Origin: DASCNA01 sp036011305
GTDB lineage: Bacteria > Verrucomicrobiota > Lentisphaeria > Victivallales > GWF2-38-69
DNA length: 64,000 nucleotides
Assembly: GCA_036011305.1 (NCBI GenBank)
Contig: DASCNA010000132.1
Span: 1 to 64,000, forward strand
Reading direction: 5' to 3'
How positions within the stretch are numbered: position 1 is the first letter of the stretch; the number at the start of each line of letters is the position of its first letter. Made by a program: the position numbers and the translations under genes. Below, one piece after another: positions 1 through 9,986 of this stretch. Under the pieces are notes generated by a model. That model was not told where the DNA came from. It did not search any database and saw nothing but the letters and a program-made list of their open reading frames with translations.

Positions 1-1
1 T

Positions 2-3000
2 GAAATAAAAAAGTTCAGAAATGAAATAACAAATCTGAAAGAGAAACAAAAACATCAAAATTTAATATTGCATACTTTATTAGAAGCAGGCTTTAAACAG
101 AAATTAATCTTCAAAAAAAAGAAATGGCTAGATAAGGAAACTGTATACGAGTACTACAATCATAAAATATTATTTCTGAAGAAAAAATTATCAACAATTT
201 ATCATTGTCTTATACCTATTTTAAAAAATATAAATAAAGAACTTTCAGATTTTATAATTACAGAATCGTTTATCGACTTTATTCTTGACAAATATCATAA
301 TGAAAATATAAATAGAATTAGAATAGATCTTCTTATTTTATTAAAAACAGTACTGAGCGAAGCAGATCCCCATACTTTAAATTATTTCTTTAAAGAAAAT
401 CATATCAAAAACCTTCTGGATGCCTATAATGACACGAAATCAACAACATGGATTAAATGTGAAATAATAAATATACTAAAATTAGTAAATTATCCTAAAC
501 TGAAACAGATATTAGAATCAGAAATAATCCCTATAAAACAACAGGATATTTTTGTAAGAAAACATGCTGTAAAAACTATTGTTTCATTATTCGACACATC
601 TAAGAAAAGCCTTACAAATTTAGATCTGATACTATCAGACCCAAATCCGTTTGTAAGACAAGGGCTTGCTGAAACTTTATTTAAACTTCCTGCTGAAATA
701 ATTATAAAATATTTTGAGCTAATTATTCTCAAGGATGATAATTCACAGGTAAAATGTTCAGCTGTTAACATTGTAGAAAAATTACTGCATATGCATAGAA
801 TATTTGATTCTGTTTTTCATGTTCTTAATGAATGTATAAGTAAAAGTGAAGATGATAAACTTATCAGATTTATACTTGAAGTACTGCCTCAAAATTTTAG
901 AATTTTAAAAAATTTAAAATCTTCAGATTTTGAAAAACATTTAAAGCAAACTGGAGCATTAATTGAAAAACTCCACACTGATTCTCCAAAAATAATTATT
1001 AGAAGAAAAGCAGCTCTATGTAGAGAAAAACTCTGGAGTATTTCCGATGATGATATTGATAATATCATATCATTAATTGAAAATAAATTTAAAAAAATTA
1101 AGCCTGGAAAATCAATTACACTTAGAAATAACGATATCAAAGATATCAATGATAATACGTTAGGTAGAATACTATCTTGTATTTCTCAAAATGATTATTC
1201 CATACAATATGTTAAAACTTTTTCAGGCAAAAAGAAACTTATAAGAAACGCAAAACTCGATTTTAGGTGGTGGAGATTTTTTCATGAGTTCAAAACTCCG
1301 TCACCGGATAAAAGGCAAACCTGTAAACATACTTTTGGAAGACATTTTGCAGGTACTATAAGATCCTCTTCTTCAATTATGTCTGAAGTATCTGAAACTA
1401 AAGTTCCGGGAGAACCACTCACCATACAGGAAGAAGGAAACGCAAGACCTTATTTACCACTGGTTGATGAACTTATATCTTCATCTGAATCTAATGATAA
1501 GATAAGTATTTATTCCAATGAAGGAATTACAACTCTACAGGCTCCAAAAAATCCAATAAAAAGATTTTTAATACAGCTAAAATTAACTTTTAGTTTTACA
1601 AAATATACTAAGTTGAGAAATTGGACTCCTGATATGCAGTTTCCTCCATCTGAATATGTTGCTCAGATTAAGAAATTAGGATTCAATATTAAAATTACAC
1701 CTCAAAACAGCGACAAACATTTTAAACCGAAACTGGATCCAAAAGTTAAACAGTTTTTTGCATTTACACCGATACTTCCAATTTCTATTTATAACCTTTT
1801 TGCTGAACTTAAAATTTATTTCTTTTCACTTTATCAAAATACAATCTACCAGTTATCAGCTTTTATTGCCTGTATGGCTGCTCTGTTTATCGGCCGTCAT
1901 ATTTATCTCAGCCAATCAATAAAAAAAGCCAGAAATAAAATTCCGCTTATCATTGGTGGCTGGGGAACCCGAGGTAAATCAGGTACCGAAAGATTAAAAG
2001 CGGCGCTTTTTTCATCGCTTGGTGCTAGCATATTCAGTAAAACGACAGGCTGCGAAGCTATGTTTCTATACTCAAGCCCATTTGATACTATGACAGAATT
2101 TATTCTATTTCGTCCTTATGATAAAGCAACAATATGGGAACAGTACAATGTTGTTAAACTTGCATCCAAACTGAAAACTGATGTATTCCTATGGGAATGT
2201 ATGGCACTGTCCCCAACTTATGTAAAAATTTTACAGAGGAACTGGATGAAAGATGACATATCTACGATAACTAATACATTTCCTGATCATGAAGATATTC
2301 AGGGGCCTGCAGGTTGGAACGTTGCTGATACAATGAGAAACTTCATCCCTGATAAAGGTCATCTAATTACAACAGAAGAACAGATGTTCCCAGTATTGGA
2401 AACAGAAACATATCATAGAAATACAGAATTTTATAAAGTTGGCTGGAAAGAAACCATGCTTATTACACCTGATATTGTTGAAAGGTTTCCTTATGAAGAA
2501 CATCCTTACAACATTGCACTTGTTGCCAAAATAGCTGATTATTTAGAAATTTCACAAGATTTTGCACTTAAAGAAATGGCTGACAACATAATTCCTGATA
2601 TTGGAGTTTTAAAACAGTATCCTGAAGCAGAAGTTCTTTCTAGAAATTTAATATTCTACAGCGGTATGTCAGCTAATGAAAGATATGCATGTATGCAGAA
2701 CTGGTATCGGATGAATTTTGATAAGTACGATCCAGAGTCTGAACCGGAAACTTACATCACTACTGTTGTGAACAACAGAGCTGACAGAATTGCACGATCA
2801 AAAGTTTTTGCAGATATATTAGTAGAAGATTTGAGTGTAAATAAACATTTTCTCATCGGTAATAATTTAAAGGGCATGATGGGGTATATTAAAAATTCAT
2901 TTGATGAAAAATATAAGACATTCTCTTTATGGAATAAAGTAGAAGATAACCCAATTGACCCAAGGACAGCTTTTATAAAAATATCTGATTATTTCAGAAT

Positions 3001-3901
3001 ACCGACAAAAGAAGATTATGTTAAAAACAAGCTTTCTGTAATGATATCTTCTGAAGATAACAATAATAATGATACAATTTTATCAAAATGCAAAACTATC
3101 GATGATTTAATGAAATTTTTAAATACATCCAAGCATCCACACGCTGAAGATATCACTCGTTTTCACAATGAAAATCTTGAACATTATGAAGAATTTAAAA
3201 ATTTCTTCAACTCAATTCAGAACGACGTGAAAGCTTCAGAAAAAGTTGATGAAACATGCAGACAGCTGTTATGGAAATGGTTTAAATGCAAACTTATTGT
3301 CATTGAAAATTATTATGCTTCAGGTAACGAGATAGTGGAAACAATAGCAAATAATACTCCTCCAGGATTTACAAATAAAATCATGGCGCTTCAGAATATT
3401 AAAGGAACAGGACTTGATTTTTTCTACAGGTGGCAGGAATGGGAAAAATGTTTTAATATCTGCGATCATGTAATTTTACAAGATAATTCAATAGATGAAG
3501 AATTCTTAAAAAAACTGGCATCCTACCCTCATTATGAAATATTGGCAGTGAACAGTGTCAAAAATTTGTTAAAAAAACTGGAAGATGGTAAAACTTTAAC
3601 TAATACAGTCAAACTCCTGACAGAAGATATTAAAGCTAAATTAAATACAAAAATAAACCAGAGTGCAGATACTAAAGTAGAAAAAGAATCAATTATTAAG
3701 AAACGGTTAATTGGGTTAGTTGAAGATTTACTAGATCCCAGATTTTCTGTAATTCGCAGAAAAAAATCTGATAAAGTTTATAAAGCTTTGACAAGAGGTA
3801 CAATAAGCTATAAAAAAGCCCAGGCTATCCTCTTAAATGTTACTACACAACAAAAAGGAGGATGGTTTAAAAAAACTTTAGCTAAAAGAAAACAAAAATA
3901 A
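2..3901 (+). CDS. PgsB/CapB-type amide ligase with N-terminal HEAT-like repeats (5' end outside window)
   Basis: The frame is open to the left edge; the first in-window start is a TTG at 68 without a ribosome-binding site, so the gene very probably begins upstream. Numbering from 68, about residues 90-330 form helical HEAT-like repeats. A hydrophobic segment near 590-615 precedes the ligase part, whose ATP loop GGWGTRGKSGT lies near 630, followed by NTFPDHEDIQGP and VVNNRADR. These match the poly-gamma-glutamate synthase PgsB/CapB branch of Mur-type ligases, which use ATP to form amide bonds to glutamate at the membrane. At over 1277 residues it is about three times the usual length. No PgsC or PgsA partner is visible. 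The downstream MFS carrier, peptidase and amidohydrolases suggest a peptide-like or polyamine-like product; the real substrate is unknown. Confidence 0.75.
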   Translation, partial: EIKKFRNEITNLKEKQKHQNLILHTLLEAGFKQKLIFKKKKWLDKETVYEYYNHKILFLKKKLSTIYHCLIPILKNINKELSDFIITESFIDFILDKYHNENINRIRIDLLILLKTVLSEADPHTLNYFFKENHIKNLLDAYNDTKSTTWIKCEIINILKLVNYPKLKQILESEIIPIKQQDIFVRKHAVKTIVSLFDTSKKSLTNLDLILSDPNPFVRQGLAETLFKLPAEIIIKYFELIILKDDNSQVKCSAVNIVEKLLHMHRIFDSVFHVLNECISKSEDDKLIRFILEVLPQNFRILKNLKSSDFEKHLKQTGALIEKLHTDSPKIIIRRKAALCREKLWSISDDDIDNIISLIENKFKKIKPGKSITLRNNDIKDINDNTLGRILSCISQNDYSIQYVKTFSGKKKLIRNAKLDFRWWRFFHEFKTPSPDKRQTCKHTFGRHFAGTIRSSSSIMSEVSETKVPGEPLTIQEEGNARPYLPLVDELISSSESNDKISIYSNEGITTLQAPKNPIKRFLIQLKLTFSFTKYTKLRNWTPDMQFPPSEYVAQIKKLGFNIKITPQNSDKHFKPKLDPKVKQFFAFTPILPISIYNLFAELKIYFFSLYQNTIYQLSAFIACMAALFIGRHIYLSQSIKKARNKIPLIIGGWGTRGKSGTERLKAALFSSLGASIFSKTTGCEAMFLYSSPFDTMTEFILFRPYDKATIWEQYNVVKLASKLKTDVFLWECMALSPTYVKILQRNWMKDDISTITNTFPDHEDIQGPAGWNVADTMRNFIPDKGHLITTEEQMFPVLETETYHRNTEFYKVGWKETMLITPDIVERFPYEEHPYNIALVAKIADYLEISQDFALKEMADNIIPDIGVLKQYPEAEVLSRNLIFYSGMSANERYACMQNWYRMNFDKYDPESEPETYITTVVNNRADRIARSKVFADILVEDLSVNKHFLIGNNLKGMMGYIKNSFDEKYKTFSLWNKVEDNPIDPRTAFIKISDYFRIPTKEDYVKNKLSVMISSEDNNNNDTILSKCKTIDDLMKFLNTSKHPHAEDITRFHNENLEHYEEFKNFFNSIQNDVKASEKVDETCRQLLWKWFKCKLIVIENYYASGNEIVETIANNTPPGFTNKIMALQNIKGTGLDFFYRWQEWEKCFNICDHVILQDNSIDEEFLKKLASYPHYEILAVNSVKNLLKKLEDGKTLTNTVKLLTEDIKAKLNTKINQSADTKVEKESIIKKRLIGLVEDLLDPRFSVIRRKKSDKVYKALTRGTISYKKAQAILLNVTTQQKGGWFKKTLAKRKQK

Positions 3902-3995
3902 ATATAGACTCAACGACTGATCAATTCATAGCACATAGAACTGTTTTACAAACTCATCCAAATCGATATATAATATATTTAAATGAGGGAATATA

Positions 3996-5195
3996 ATGGA
4001 ATTATTAAAATCTAAAAAAAACCTTTTTTTTATTTTATTACTCGCTTATTTATTAACATTTATTACCGGTGGTGTAAACGTAATACCATTTGTGATTAAA
4101 TCTCAGGCTACTTCTTTTTATCATTCAACTCCAGAAATTTTGGGATATGTATTTTCACTTTTTATGGTTGGATATTTTTTAGCCATTGTTGTCAACGGTT
4201 TTCTTGTCAGATTTTTAATACCCAAAGTTGAGATATTTATTACAGCAATTATTTATACTTTATGCGCCATTTACATAATGCTCATCAAAGACGTAAGCTA
4301 CTTATCCCTTCCCATCATAGTTATGGGATTTGGCATTGGAATAGTCTATACACTTCCGAATTATCTTGTTGTAAACTCATTTGAAGGGAAAAAACGTTCA
4401 TCAAACTTAAATAGGATTGATTTCTGCTACAGTTTAGGTGGCTTTGCATATCCTATGCTTTCAATGTGGATACTAGCCGGAGGAGGTACCTGGCAAATGG
4501 TTTTCCTATCTGGCGTAATTGTGTTCATTATAATATGCATAGTAGCTTTGATAGCAAAATTTCCAAATCTCAGTAAAATAGAAACAAAAAATATTGATCA
4601 CAAAGAAATAGAAGTTAAATATTCTCCATGGAATTTTAATGTTTATCTCATGGGAGTATTAATTTTCTTTTATCTTTTATCATATATGGGGTTTACATAC
4701 TGGGTAGTTGAATATGTAACACAAACATTTAAGATAGCATCAGATTCTGCTGGTTTTGGCATTACTCTTTTCTGGATTTTTTATGCTGTAGGTTGTTTCA
4801 TTTCTAGTTATGCTGTCAAATTAATTGCTGTACATAAATATATTCTATTCTCAGGGATCATTGCTATTATTGCATATTTTTTAATACTTGTATCCTATAA
4901 TGCAGTAATGTTTTATATTTTTATTTCTCTGCTTGGTTTAGGTTGCTCCACTATTTTTTCATCTTCAATATCATATGGTTCACTTTTATTGAAATTTCCT
5001 TCTCCCCGTTTAATTTCATTTTTTATTGCAAGTGCAACAGTTGGATCAATTGTCGCAGAAAGCTGTACAAGCTTTATACAGGCGAAACTAGGTTTAACAG
5101 CTGTAATAATCTTCAGCGCACTGTTTATGATAATATCAATGATCATTCTATGTATTGTCATAATAAGAAGAAACTGCGAAAGAACAGCTGAATAA
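3996..5195 (+). CDS. MFS transporter, 399 aa
   Basis: A hydrophobic protein with about twelve predicted membrane segments, read from its regular alternation of hydrophobic stretches, and a central polar loop near residues 190-215 that separates the two six-helix halves. This is the major facilitator superfamily plan. The N-terminal half carries Gly-rich helices such as MGFGIGIVYTLPNY. The overall look is closest to the FucP/TsgA side of the superfamily, but the substrate cannot be read from sequence. The ATG follows a GAGGGA ribosome-binding site at good spacing. It lies 94 bases after the PgsB-like ligase gene and 39 before an M24 peptidase, so it may export or import the compound those enzymes handle. 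Confidence 0.8.
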   Translation: MELLKSKKNLFFILLLAYLLTFITGGVNVIPFVIKSQATSFYHSTPEILGYVFSLFMVGYFLAIVVNGFLVRFLIPKVEIFITAIIYTLCAIYIMLIKDVSYLSLPIIVMGFGIGIVYTLPNYLVVNSFEGKKRSSNLNRIDFCYSLGGFAYPMLSMWILAGGGTWQMVFLSGVIVFIIICIVALIAKFPNLSKIETKNIDHKEIEVKYSPWNFNVYLMGVLIFFYLLSYMGFTYWVVEYVTQTFKIASDSAGFGITLFWIFYAVGCFISSYAVKLIAVHKYILFSGIIAIIAYFLILVSYNAVMFYIFISLLGLGCSTIFSSSISYGSLLLKFPSPRLISFFIASATVGSIVAESCTSFIQAKLGLTAVIIFSALFMIISMIILCIVIIRRNCERTAE

Positions 5196-5234
5196 CATCA
5201 GGTAATTAATCAATTAAACGCAGGCATAAAAAAT

Positions 5235-6407
5235 ATGAAAATAATAAGAGAAAAAATTCAACAGTCTATTAAAGTATTAAGAGAACTTGATATTGATTTA
5301 TGGATAACCTTTTGTCGGGAAACAGATTCCGTTCCTGATCCCGCCAGTAATTTAATTGTTGGTAGTGGGGCTTGCTGGTTAACAGGTTATTTTATTAGCA
5401 AATGTGGAGATACAACAGTATTAGTTGGTCAAGCTGATGCACCTGATTTTGAAAGATCTGGATTATATAAAAATATTATTATTTATTCAGAAGAAGTTGG
5501 TAAAGAATTTCTTGATATAATAGAAAAATACAACCCAAGAAATATAGCTTTGAATTATTCTCAAAGTAATTATACGGCTGATGGTTTATCACATGGACTT
5601 TTTCTTCAAATTCAAGAATTTTTAAAAGATACACCATACTCCCAAAAACTAATTTCTTCTGAAGATATTTTAACTAGAGTAAGAGGAAGAAAAACTCCTG
5701 AAGAAATAAAATTAATTTCAAAAGCAGCTGAACTCGCTGTACAGTGCTGGAATAAAGTATTGGAAAAAATTAAAACAGGGATGACTGAAATTGAAATATC
5801 CGATTTATTTTTTGAAACAATTAATTCTCAAGACTGTACACCTTCATTTAGTCCAATAGTGAATGCAGGTTCTAAAACTAAACCAGGCCATAGCGCTCCA
5901 ACAAAAGCTATTTTAGAAAAAGGTGATTTATTGCATGTTGATTTTGGAGTTCAGTATGAGGGGTATTGTTCTGATATTCAACGTTTAGCTTATTTCAAAA
6001 AAGATAATGAAAATATACCACTAGAGCTTATAAAAGCTTTCGGTACAGTATCATCAATACTTCATCAAGCAATTGAACTTTATAAACCAGGAAATATTGG
6101 CCATGAAATTGATGGGTTTGTTAGGAAAAGTCTAATTGAAGCAGGTTATTCAGAATTTTATCATGCTCTAGGCCATCAAATAGGTCAAGCTGTCCACGAT
6201 GGTGGTACAATAGTAGGACCATTATGGCCTAGATACAGAAATCTTGGTGCAGTTCCTCTTGAACCTGGAAGTACATTCACAGCTGAGTTTGGTGTTACTA
6301 TTGAGGGGATTGGTCATGTGAATTTAGAAGAGGATATTCAGGTAACAAGTGAAGGAGGACGATTTTTATGCGAACCTCAAAGAGAATTAGTAATAATGGA
6401 AGTTTGA
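5235..6407 (+). CDS. M24 family metallopeptidase (Xaa-Pro peptidase/creatinase fold)
   Basis: A 390-residue protein with an N-terminal creatinase-type domain (about 1-150) and a C-terminal pita-bread catalytic domain (about 155-390). The five metal ligands of the M24 family are visible in order: Asp in HVDFGVQYEG, Asp in CSDIQR, His in YHALGHQIGQ, Glu in TAEFGV and Glu in NLEEDIQV. Such enzymes cleave Xaa-Pro or related amide bonds using two Mn, Co or Zn ions in the cytoplasm. It is distinct from the PepP-like protein at 40.8 kb. Its place between an MFS carrier and a class I amidotransferase-like hydrolase suggests turnover of an imported peptide or amide rather than general peptide recycling, which is inference. 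Confidence 0.85.
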   Translation: MKIIREKIQQSIKVLRELDIDLWITFCRETDSVPDPASNLIVGSGACWLTGYFISKCGDTTVLVGQADAPDFERSGLYKNIIIYSEEVGKEFLDIIEKYNPRNIALNYSQSNYTADGLSHGLFLQIQEFLKDTPYSQKLISSEDILTRVRGRKTPEEIKLISKAAELAVQCWNKVLEKIKTGMTEIEISDLFFETINSQDCTPSFSPIVNAGSKTKPGHSAPTKAILEKGDLLHVDFGVQYEGYCSDIQRLAYFKKDNENIPLELIKAFGTVSSILHQAIELYKPGNIGHEIDGFVRKSLIEAGYSEFYHALGHQIGQAVHDGGTIVGPLWPRYRNLGAVPLEPGSTFTAEFGVTIEGIGHVNLEEDIQVTSEGGRFLCEPQRELVIMEV

Positions 6408-6483
6408 ATTATTGAAAGTCTTATTAAATAATATATCTTAATATTATTGATATGGGAAAAAGAAAAGGATCAGTGAGACAATT

Positions 6484-7587
6484 ATGAAAACAGCTAAAAC
6501 TTTAGTTATTACCGATAGAACTGAAGATAGGATGCAACCTGAAATCTTCTATTCATTCAAAATGGCTGCCGCCAAAATACAGTCAGATAAAAAATTAGCA
6601 TTTAAATTTTATTCATTCAATCCATACAAAATAGATGTAGAACCTCCGTTGGCATTTGCAGAGGCTAAACAAAGGATTATGGATCTTTTGAATGACCTTG
6701 TGGAAAAAATAGTTGAAATAAAAAGCAAAAGCAAAACTGATAAACTATTATTTGATGAAATAAAAGATTACATAAAAGAACATAGAGCTTCAAGACTTGC
6801 TGTCCTATACAATGAAATCAATGATGTTTTAAGCGATTTTTCATTTTTAGTTATTGAATCAACTGCTAAAACAGTTGTGCATCCTATTTTTTACAATCCA
6901 TCAGTAGTCACTGCTAAATTTGGAAAAGCTGAGGAAAATGATATTAAAGACACTCTTTACGGATTAATGTTTTTAGATGCCGCCTTTGAACAGAATAAGC
7001 CCATTTTTGGGACATGCCATGGTGCCCAGTTGGGTTATCTGCATGCCGGGGGGGGAATAACTAAAGTATTTGATGAGGGAGGCCTGCCTTATACTGAAAC
7101 ATTTTATGCAAGAAGCAATCCAAACAAAGGCCCTGAAGAGTTATGGCAGATAGATGTAGAACTAAACGCCAGAAAGAGAAAAGATATTAATGTTTATTCA
7201 ACATTAAAATATCCTCTCCCTAATATTTTCATTAAATCAGATAATGACAAAGAAGAAAAATTTGTAAATAAAGATTTCAGACACACATTGGCAATGACTG
7301 CTCCAATACCTGATAAAATAGAAGTTTTATCATTTCATCCTCTAAGTGTTGCATCCAAATCACCTGATAAGATGGAAATAAACGAACATCCAAAAGTAGA
7401 AAAAAAACAATCAGAGAAGTTCAAAACTACTTTAAAGAAAATTCCTATTGTAGATGCTTTTAAATACAAAACACTACTTGGATTTCAATATCATCCTCAT
7501 TATACTTATGATGATTTTAACACTTCAGAAATCTTTGATTATTTGATTAACGATATTATAAAAGTCGTATATAAAGAAAACGAGTAA
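6484..7587 (+). CDS. Class I glutamine amidotransferase-like / gamma-glutamyl hydrolase-like protein
   Basis: The 367-residue protein has a nucleophile elbow FGTCHGAQLGYLHAGGG (Cys near residue 179) and a C-terminal GFQYHPHYTYDD segment at the place of the usual GVQFHPE motif, so the fold is the class I amidotransferase/C26 peptidase type. The third triad residue, normally Glu after HP, is His here, so activity may be altered or the Glu may be supplied elsewhere. No synthetase domain is attached, which favours a stand-alone hydrolase such as those acting on gamma-glutamyl amides. About 90 residues of charged sequence between the nucleophile and C-terminal parts are longer than in simple members. 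Its context with a glutamyl-ligase-like gene upstream and an acetylpolyamine amidohydrolase downstream supports amide turnover; the exact substrate is unknown. Confidence 0.6.
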   Translation: MKTAKTLVITDRTEDRMQPEIFYSFKMAAAKIQSDKKLAFKFYSFNPYKIDVEPPLAFAEAKQRIMDLLNDLVEKIVEIKSKSKTDKLLFDEIKDYIKEHRASRLAVLYNEINDVLSDFSFLVIESTAKTVVHPIFYNPSVVTAKFGKAEENDIKDTLYGLMFLDAAFEQNKPIFGTCHGAQLGYLHAGGGITKVFDEGGLPYTETFYARSNPNKGPEELWQIDVELNARKRKDINVYSTLKYPLPNIFIKSDNDKEEKFVNKDFRHTLAMTAPIPDKIEVLSFHPLSVASKSPDKMEINEHPKVEKKQSEKFKTTLKKIPIVDAFKYKTLLGFQYHPHYTYDDFNTSEIFDYLINDIIKVVYKENE

Positions 7588-7818
7588 ACATAATGGATGT
7601 TTATAAGTTGTGAGTGTTCGTGTAGTTATTTTGAATAAATATAAAGTAAAATATACAGATCACGAAATAAACACGGATCTCACGTTCCAAGATAATTCTT
7701 GAACGTTTCCACATTATTACATCAATCACATAGGGAAGTTCCTGGTAGAATGGATTTGAGTAAAGGATATATAAACTAGAAATTTCATATGTAAACATAC
7801 ATTAGAATAGGAGTTTAT

Positions 7819-8859
7819 ATGAAAGTAATATATTCTAATAAACATAAACTGCATACTCCTTCATTCCAATTTTTTGGTGGTGATAAAATTACTCTCGATG
7901 AAACCCCTGAAAGAGCTGAAAAAATTATTGACACCTTAAAATCAAATAATCATGAAATAATTCATCCGCACTCTTATAGTTTAGACTCAATTTTAAATAT
8001 ACATTCAAAAGATTATTTAAATTATTTAAAAAAAGTCTATTTTCTGTGGAATAAAGATAAACCAATATCGACTGATGTAATACCAGCAGTTTTCCCAAAT
8101 AGAGTTCCAGGAAGTAAACCAAAAGGGATATGTTCAATGGCCGGATGGTACTGCTTTGGAACAACTGCTCCAATTCAGGAAAATACTTTCGAATCAGCAA
8201 TAGCATCAGCCAGTTGTGCATTGACAGCCGCTGAATTAATTATTGAAGGAGAAAAAATTGTTTATTCATTATGCAGACCTCCAGGACATCACTCAGGATC
8301 TGATTATTGTGGTGGATACTGCTATCTGAATAATGCTGCTATTGCCGCTAAACATCTACTTGATAATAGTACCAACACCCCAGTAATTGCGATTCTGGAT
8401 ATTGATTATCATCATGGCAACGGTACTCAAGGAATATTTTATGACTCTAAGCATGTATTTTATGTATCTATTCACTCTGATCCTAATTTCGAGTATCCAT
8501 ATTTTTGGGGATATTCTAGTGAAATAGGTAAAGGCTACGGTAAAGGATTTAATCTAAATCTTCCTCTTCCAAAAGGAACCGGAGAAAAAGATTATATTAA
8601 TGCACTTAAAATTGCTTTGACATCCATTAATAAATTTAACCCGGATGTTTTAATTATATCATTCGGAGCAGATACACTAATCAATGATCCAGTCGGAGGG
8701 TTCAAACTCTCAACAGATTCATTTACAAGAATTGGAGAGAATCTATCCTTTATTAATAAACCTACACTAATTATTCAGGAAGGTGGATACATTATAGGAT
8801 CAATAGGTACATGCGTAAATAACTTTCTTAACGGTATATATCCGCAAAATCATTGCTAA
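7819..8859 (+). CDS. Acetylpolyamine amidohydrolase (histone deacetylase fold)
   Basis: The 346-residue protein reads along its whole length like bacterial acetylpolyamine amidohydrolases of the arginase/deacetylase superfamily, which remove acetyl groups from acetylated polyamines with a catalytic Zn. Visible landmarks are CRPPGHHSG (paired catalytic His), GGYCYLNNAAIAA, DIDYHHGNGTQ (metal-binding Asp and His), SIHSDPNFEYP, GADTLINDP (metal-binding Asp) and QEGGYIIG. The long loop after the N-terminus that distinguishes polyamine enzymes from AcuC-type proteins is present. The ATG has an AGGAG site seven bases upstream. A 231-base gap separates it from the preceding hydrolase gene, so it may have its own promoter, but it ends the same-strand run that starts with the PgsB-like ligase. 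Confidence 0.85.
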   Translation: MKVIYSNKHKLHTPSFQFFGGDKITLDETPERAEKIIDTLKSNNHEIIHPHSYSLDSILNIHSKDYLNYLKKVYFLWNKDKPISTDVIPAVFPNRVPGSKPKGICSMAGWYCFGTTAPIQENTFESAIASASCALTAAELIIEGEKIVYSLCRPPGHHSGSDYCGGYCYLNNAAIAAKHLLDNSTNTPVIAILDIDYHHGNGTQGIFYDSKHVFYVSIHSDPNFEYPYFWGYSSEIGKGYGKGFNLNLPLPKGTGEKDYINALKIALTSINKFNPDVLIISFGADTLINDPVGGFKLSTDSFTRIGENLSFINKPTLIIQEGGYIIGSIGTCVNNFLNGIYPQNHC

Positions 8860-8886
8860 CTCGTTTATACTATAATACCAGTCTAT

Positions 8887-8910
8887 AACCTATCTTCAAA
8901 AGAATAGGTT
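8887..8910. terminator. Hairpin between convergent genes
   Basis: AACCTAT and ATAGGTT form a 7-bp inverted repeat around a 10-base loop, followed on the plus strand by a run of T (TACTTTTT). It sits between the acetylpolyamine amidohydrolase gene and the convergent gene at 8917, where a terminator is expected. Confidence 0.5.
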
Positions 8911-8916
8911 TACTTT

Positions 8917-9657
8917 TTACCTAACGAAATCTAAAAGAATTGGTGATCTGTTTGAAAAATCAATCCACGGGTTTTTCCCTAACATATCACAACCTTCAAT
9001 ATCTTGGGATTCATATTGCATCAGCCAATTTTTAGGTCCACAAATATATGCTACACAAATACCGTCCTCTGCATCCATAAAAGCGCCATGCGGTCTTAGC
9101 CCAGAATAACTGATACGCCATCCCTGCCCTTCAGAGCTGACCCTGCTGAGAGATAATTTTAAAACTACATTCTTTCCTGACAAAAAGAACCATGTCCATG
9201 GCCCCCCTGCAATCAATGTCATAACTTCATCTACACCAATCCCATTATCTGCTATATTCACATGTAGTCTTCCAAATTTAATTTCAGCGTCAATATGATC
9301 TTTTGTGCTCATCTTCTTTAAATCATAAATTTTAGGATAAGGTGGAACACCTACCTCAGCTGTTGTTAAACTTCCACCACGCATAACTGATGGTTTACGA
9401 CCTGCAAGTGCAATTTGATTCAGAGTATCTTCTCTATCTAAAGTAAAAATCTTAAGAATATCTGCTGTTTTCTTAGGGGTAAGCGGCACTTTGTCTGAAC
9501 TTTGTAATATAGAAAATGCTTCTCTTGGTAATTTTAAGCAACTTACGTGAACACCAATAGAATAAAGTTCTTTATTGATTGCAGTATAATCAGTCAAAAC
9601 AGGCCTGTTGTCACTATATGAAAGTTTTAGTTGCTGCTTAAAAATGTTTGTTGTCAT
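8917..9657 (-). CDS. Protein of unknown function, 246 aa
   Basis: I do not recognise this family. The protein is soluble, without a signal peptide or membrane segment. A repeated look is seen in GGPWTWFFLSGKNV and the C-terminal GICVAYICGPKNWL, and there is a Gly-rich RRP-like hinge MRGGSLTTAEVG near residue 117. It is rich in beta-type alternation from residue 110 onward. The start follows a GGAGAAACG ribosome-binding site on the minus strand. It stands alone: convergent with the amidohydrolase gene and divergent from the SpoIIE-type phosphatase gene 329 bases away. The codon use looks like the neighbours', and the intact length with a good start suggests a real gene. Confidence 0.6.
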   Translation of the reverse strand: MTTNIFKQQLKLSYSDNRPVLTDYTAINKELYSIGVHVSCLKLPREAFSILQSSDKVPLTPKKTADILKIFTLDREDTLNQIALAGRKPSVMRGGSLTTAEVGVPPYPKIYDLKKMSTKDHIDAEIKFGRLHVNIADNGIGVDEVMTLIAGGPWTWFFLSGKNVVLKLSLSRVSSEGQGWRISYSGLRPHGAFMDAEDGICVAYICGPKNWLMQYESQDIEGCDMLGKNPWIDFSNRSPILLDFVR

Positions 9658-9986
9658 TTAAACGTTTCTCCTTATAGTAATTTAAAAACGCAATTATTAT
9701 TTGTCATAAAATTGTTTATCATCATACTAATAACCTAAGATTGCATTTATAGACTATATACACTCTTTATAAAGAAAACATGAATCTTTATAAAATCAAA
9801 CCAGCTACAATTTGAATTGTTATTTCTGAGAGTTTTTTGGTATATTATTCTAATGCAATTACCCTACTCATCTGCTTTTTCACCAATACTCTGCATATAT
9901 ATCTAAATTTGAAGGGTTTGTTATCATAGTTAAATAATATTATAATTAATTTAACTATTAAGTTTATTTATAGGATCAGATTAATT
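9658..9986. other. Intergenic region between divergent genes
   Basis: AT-rich and non-coding in all frames. It must hold the promoters for the unknown gene (minus) and the phosphatase gene (plus). I see no strong repeat or hairpin in it, and no remnant of a sensor domain that could belong to the downstream phosphatase. Confidence 0.6.

Noticed and set aside
7601..7798. 65-codon minus-strand ORF between the hydrolase and acetylpolyamine amidohydrolase genes
   Set aside because: No ribosome-binding site and a low-complexity aromatic composition; probably a chance frame.
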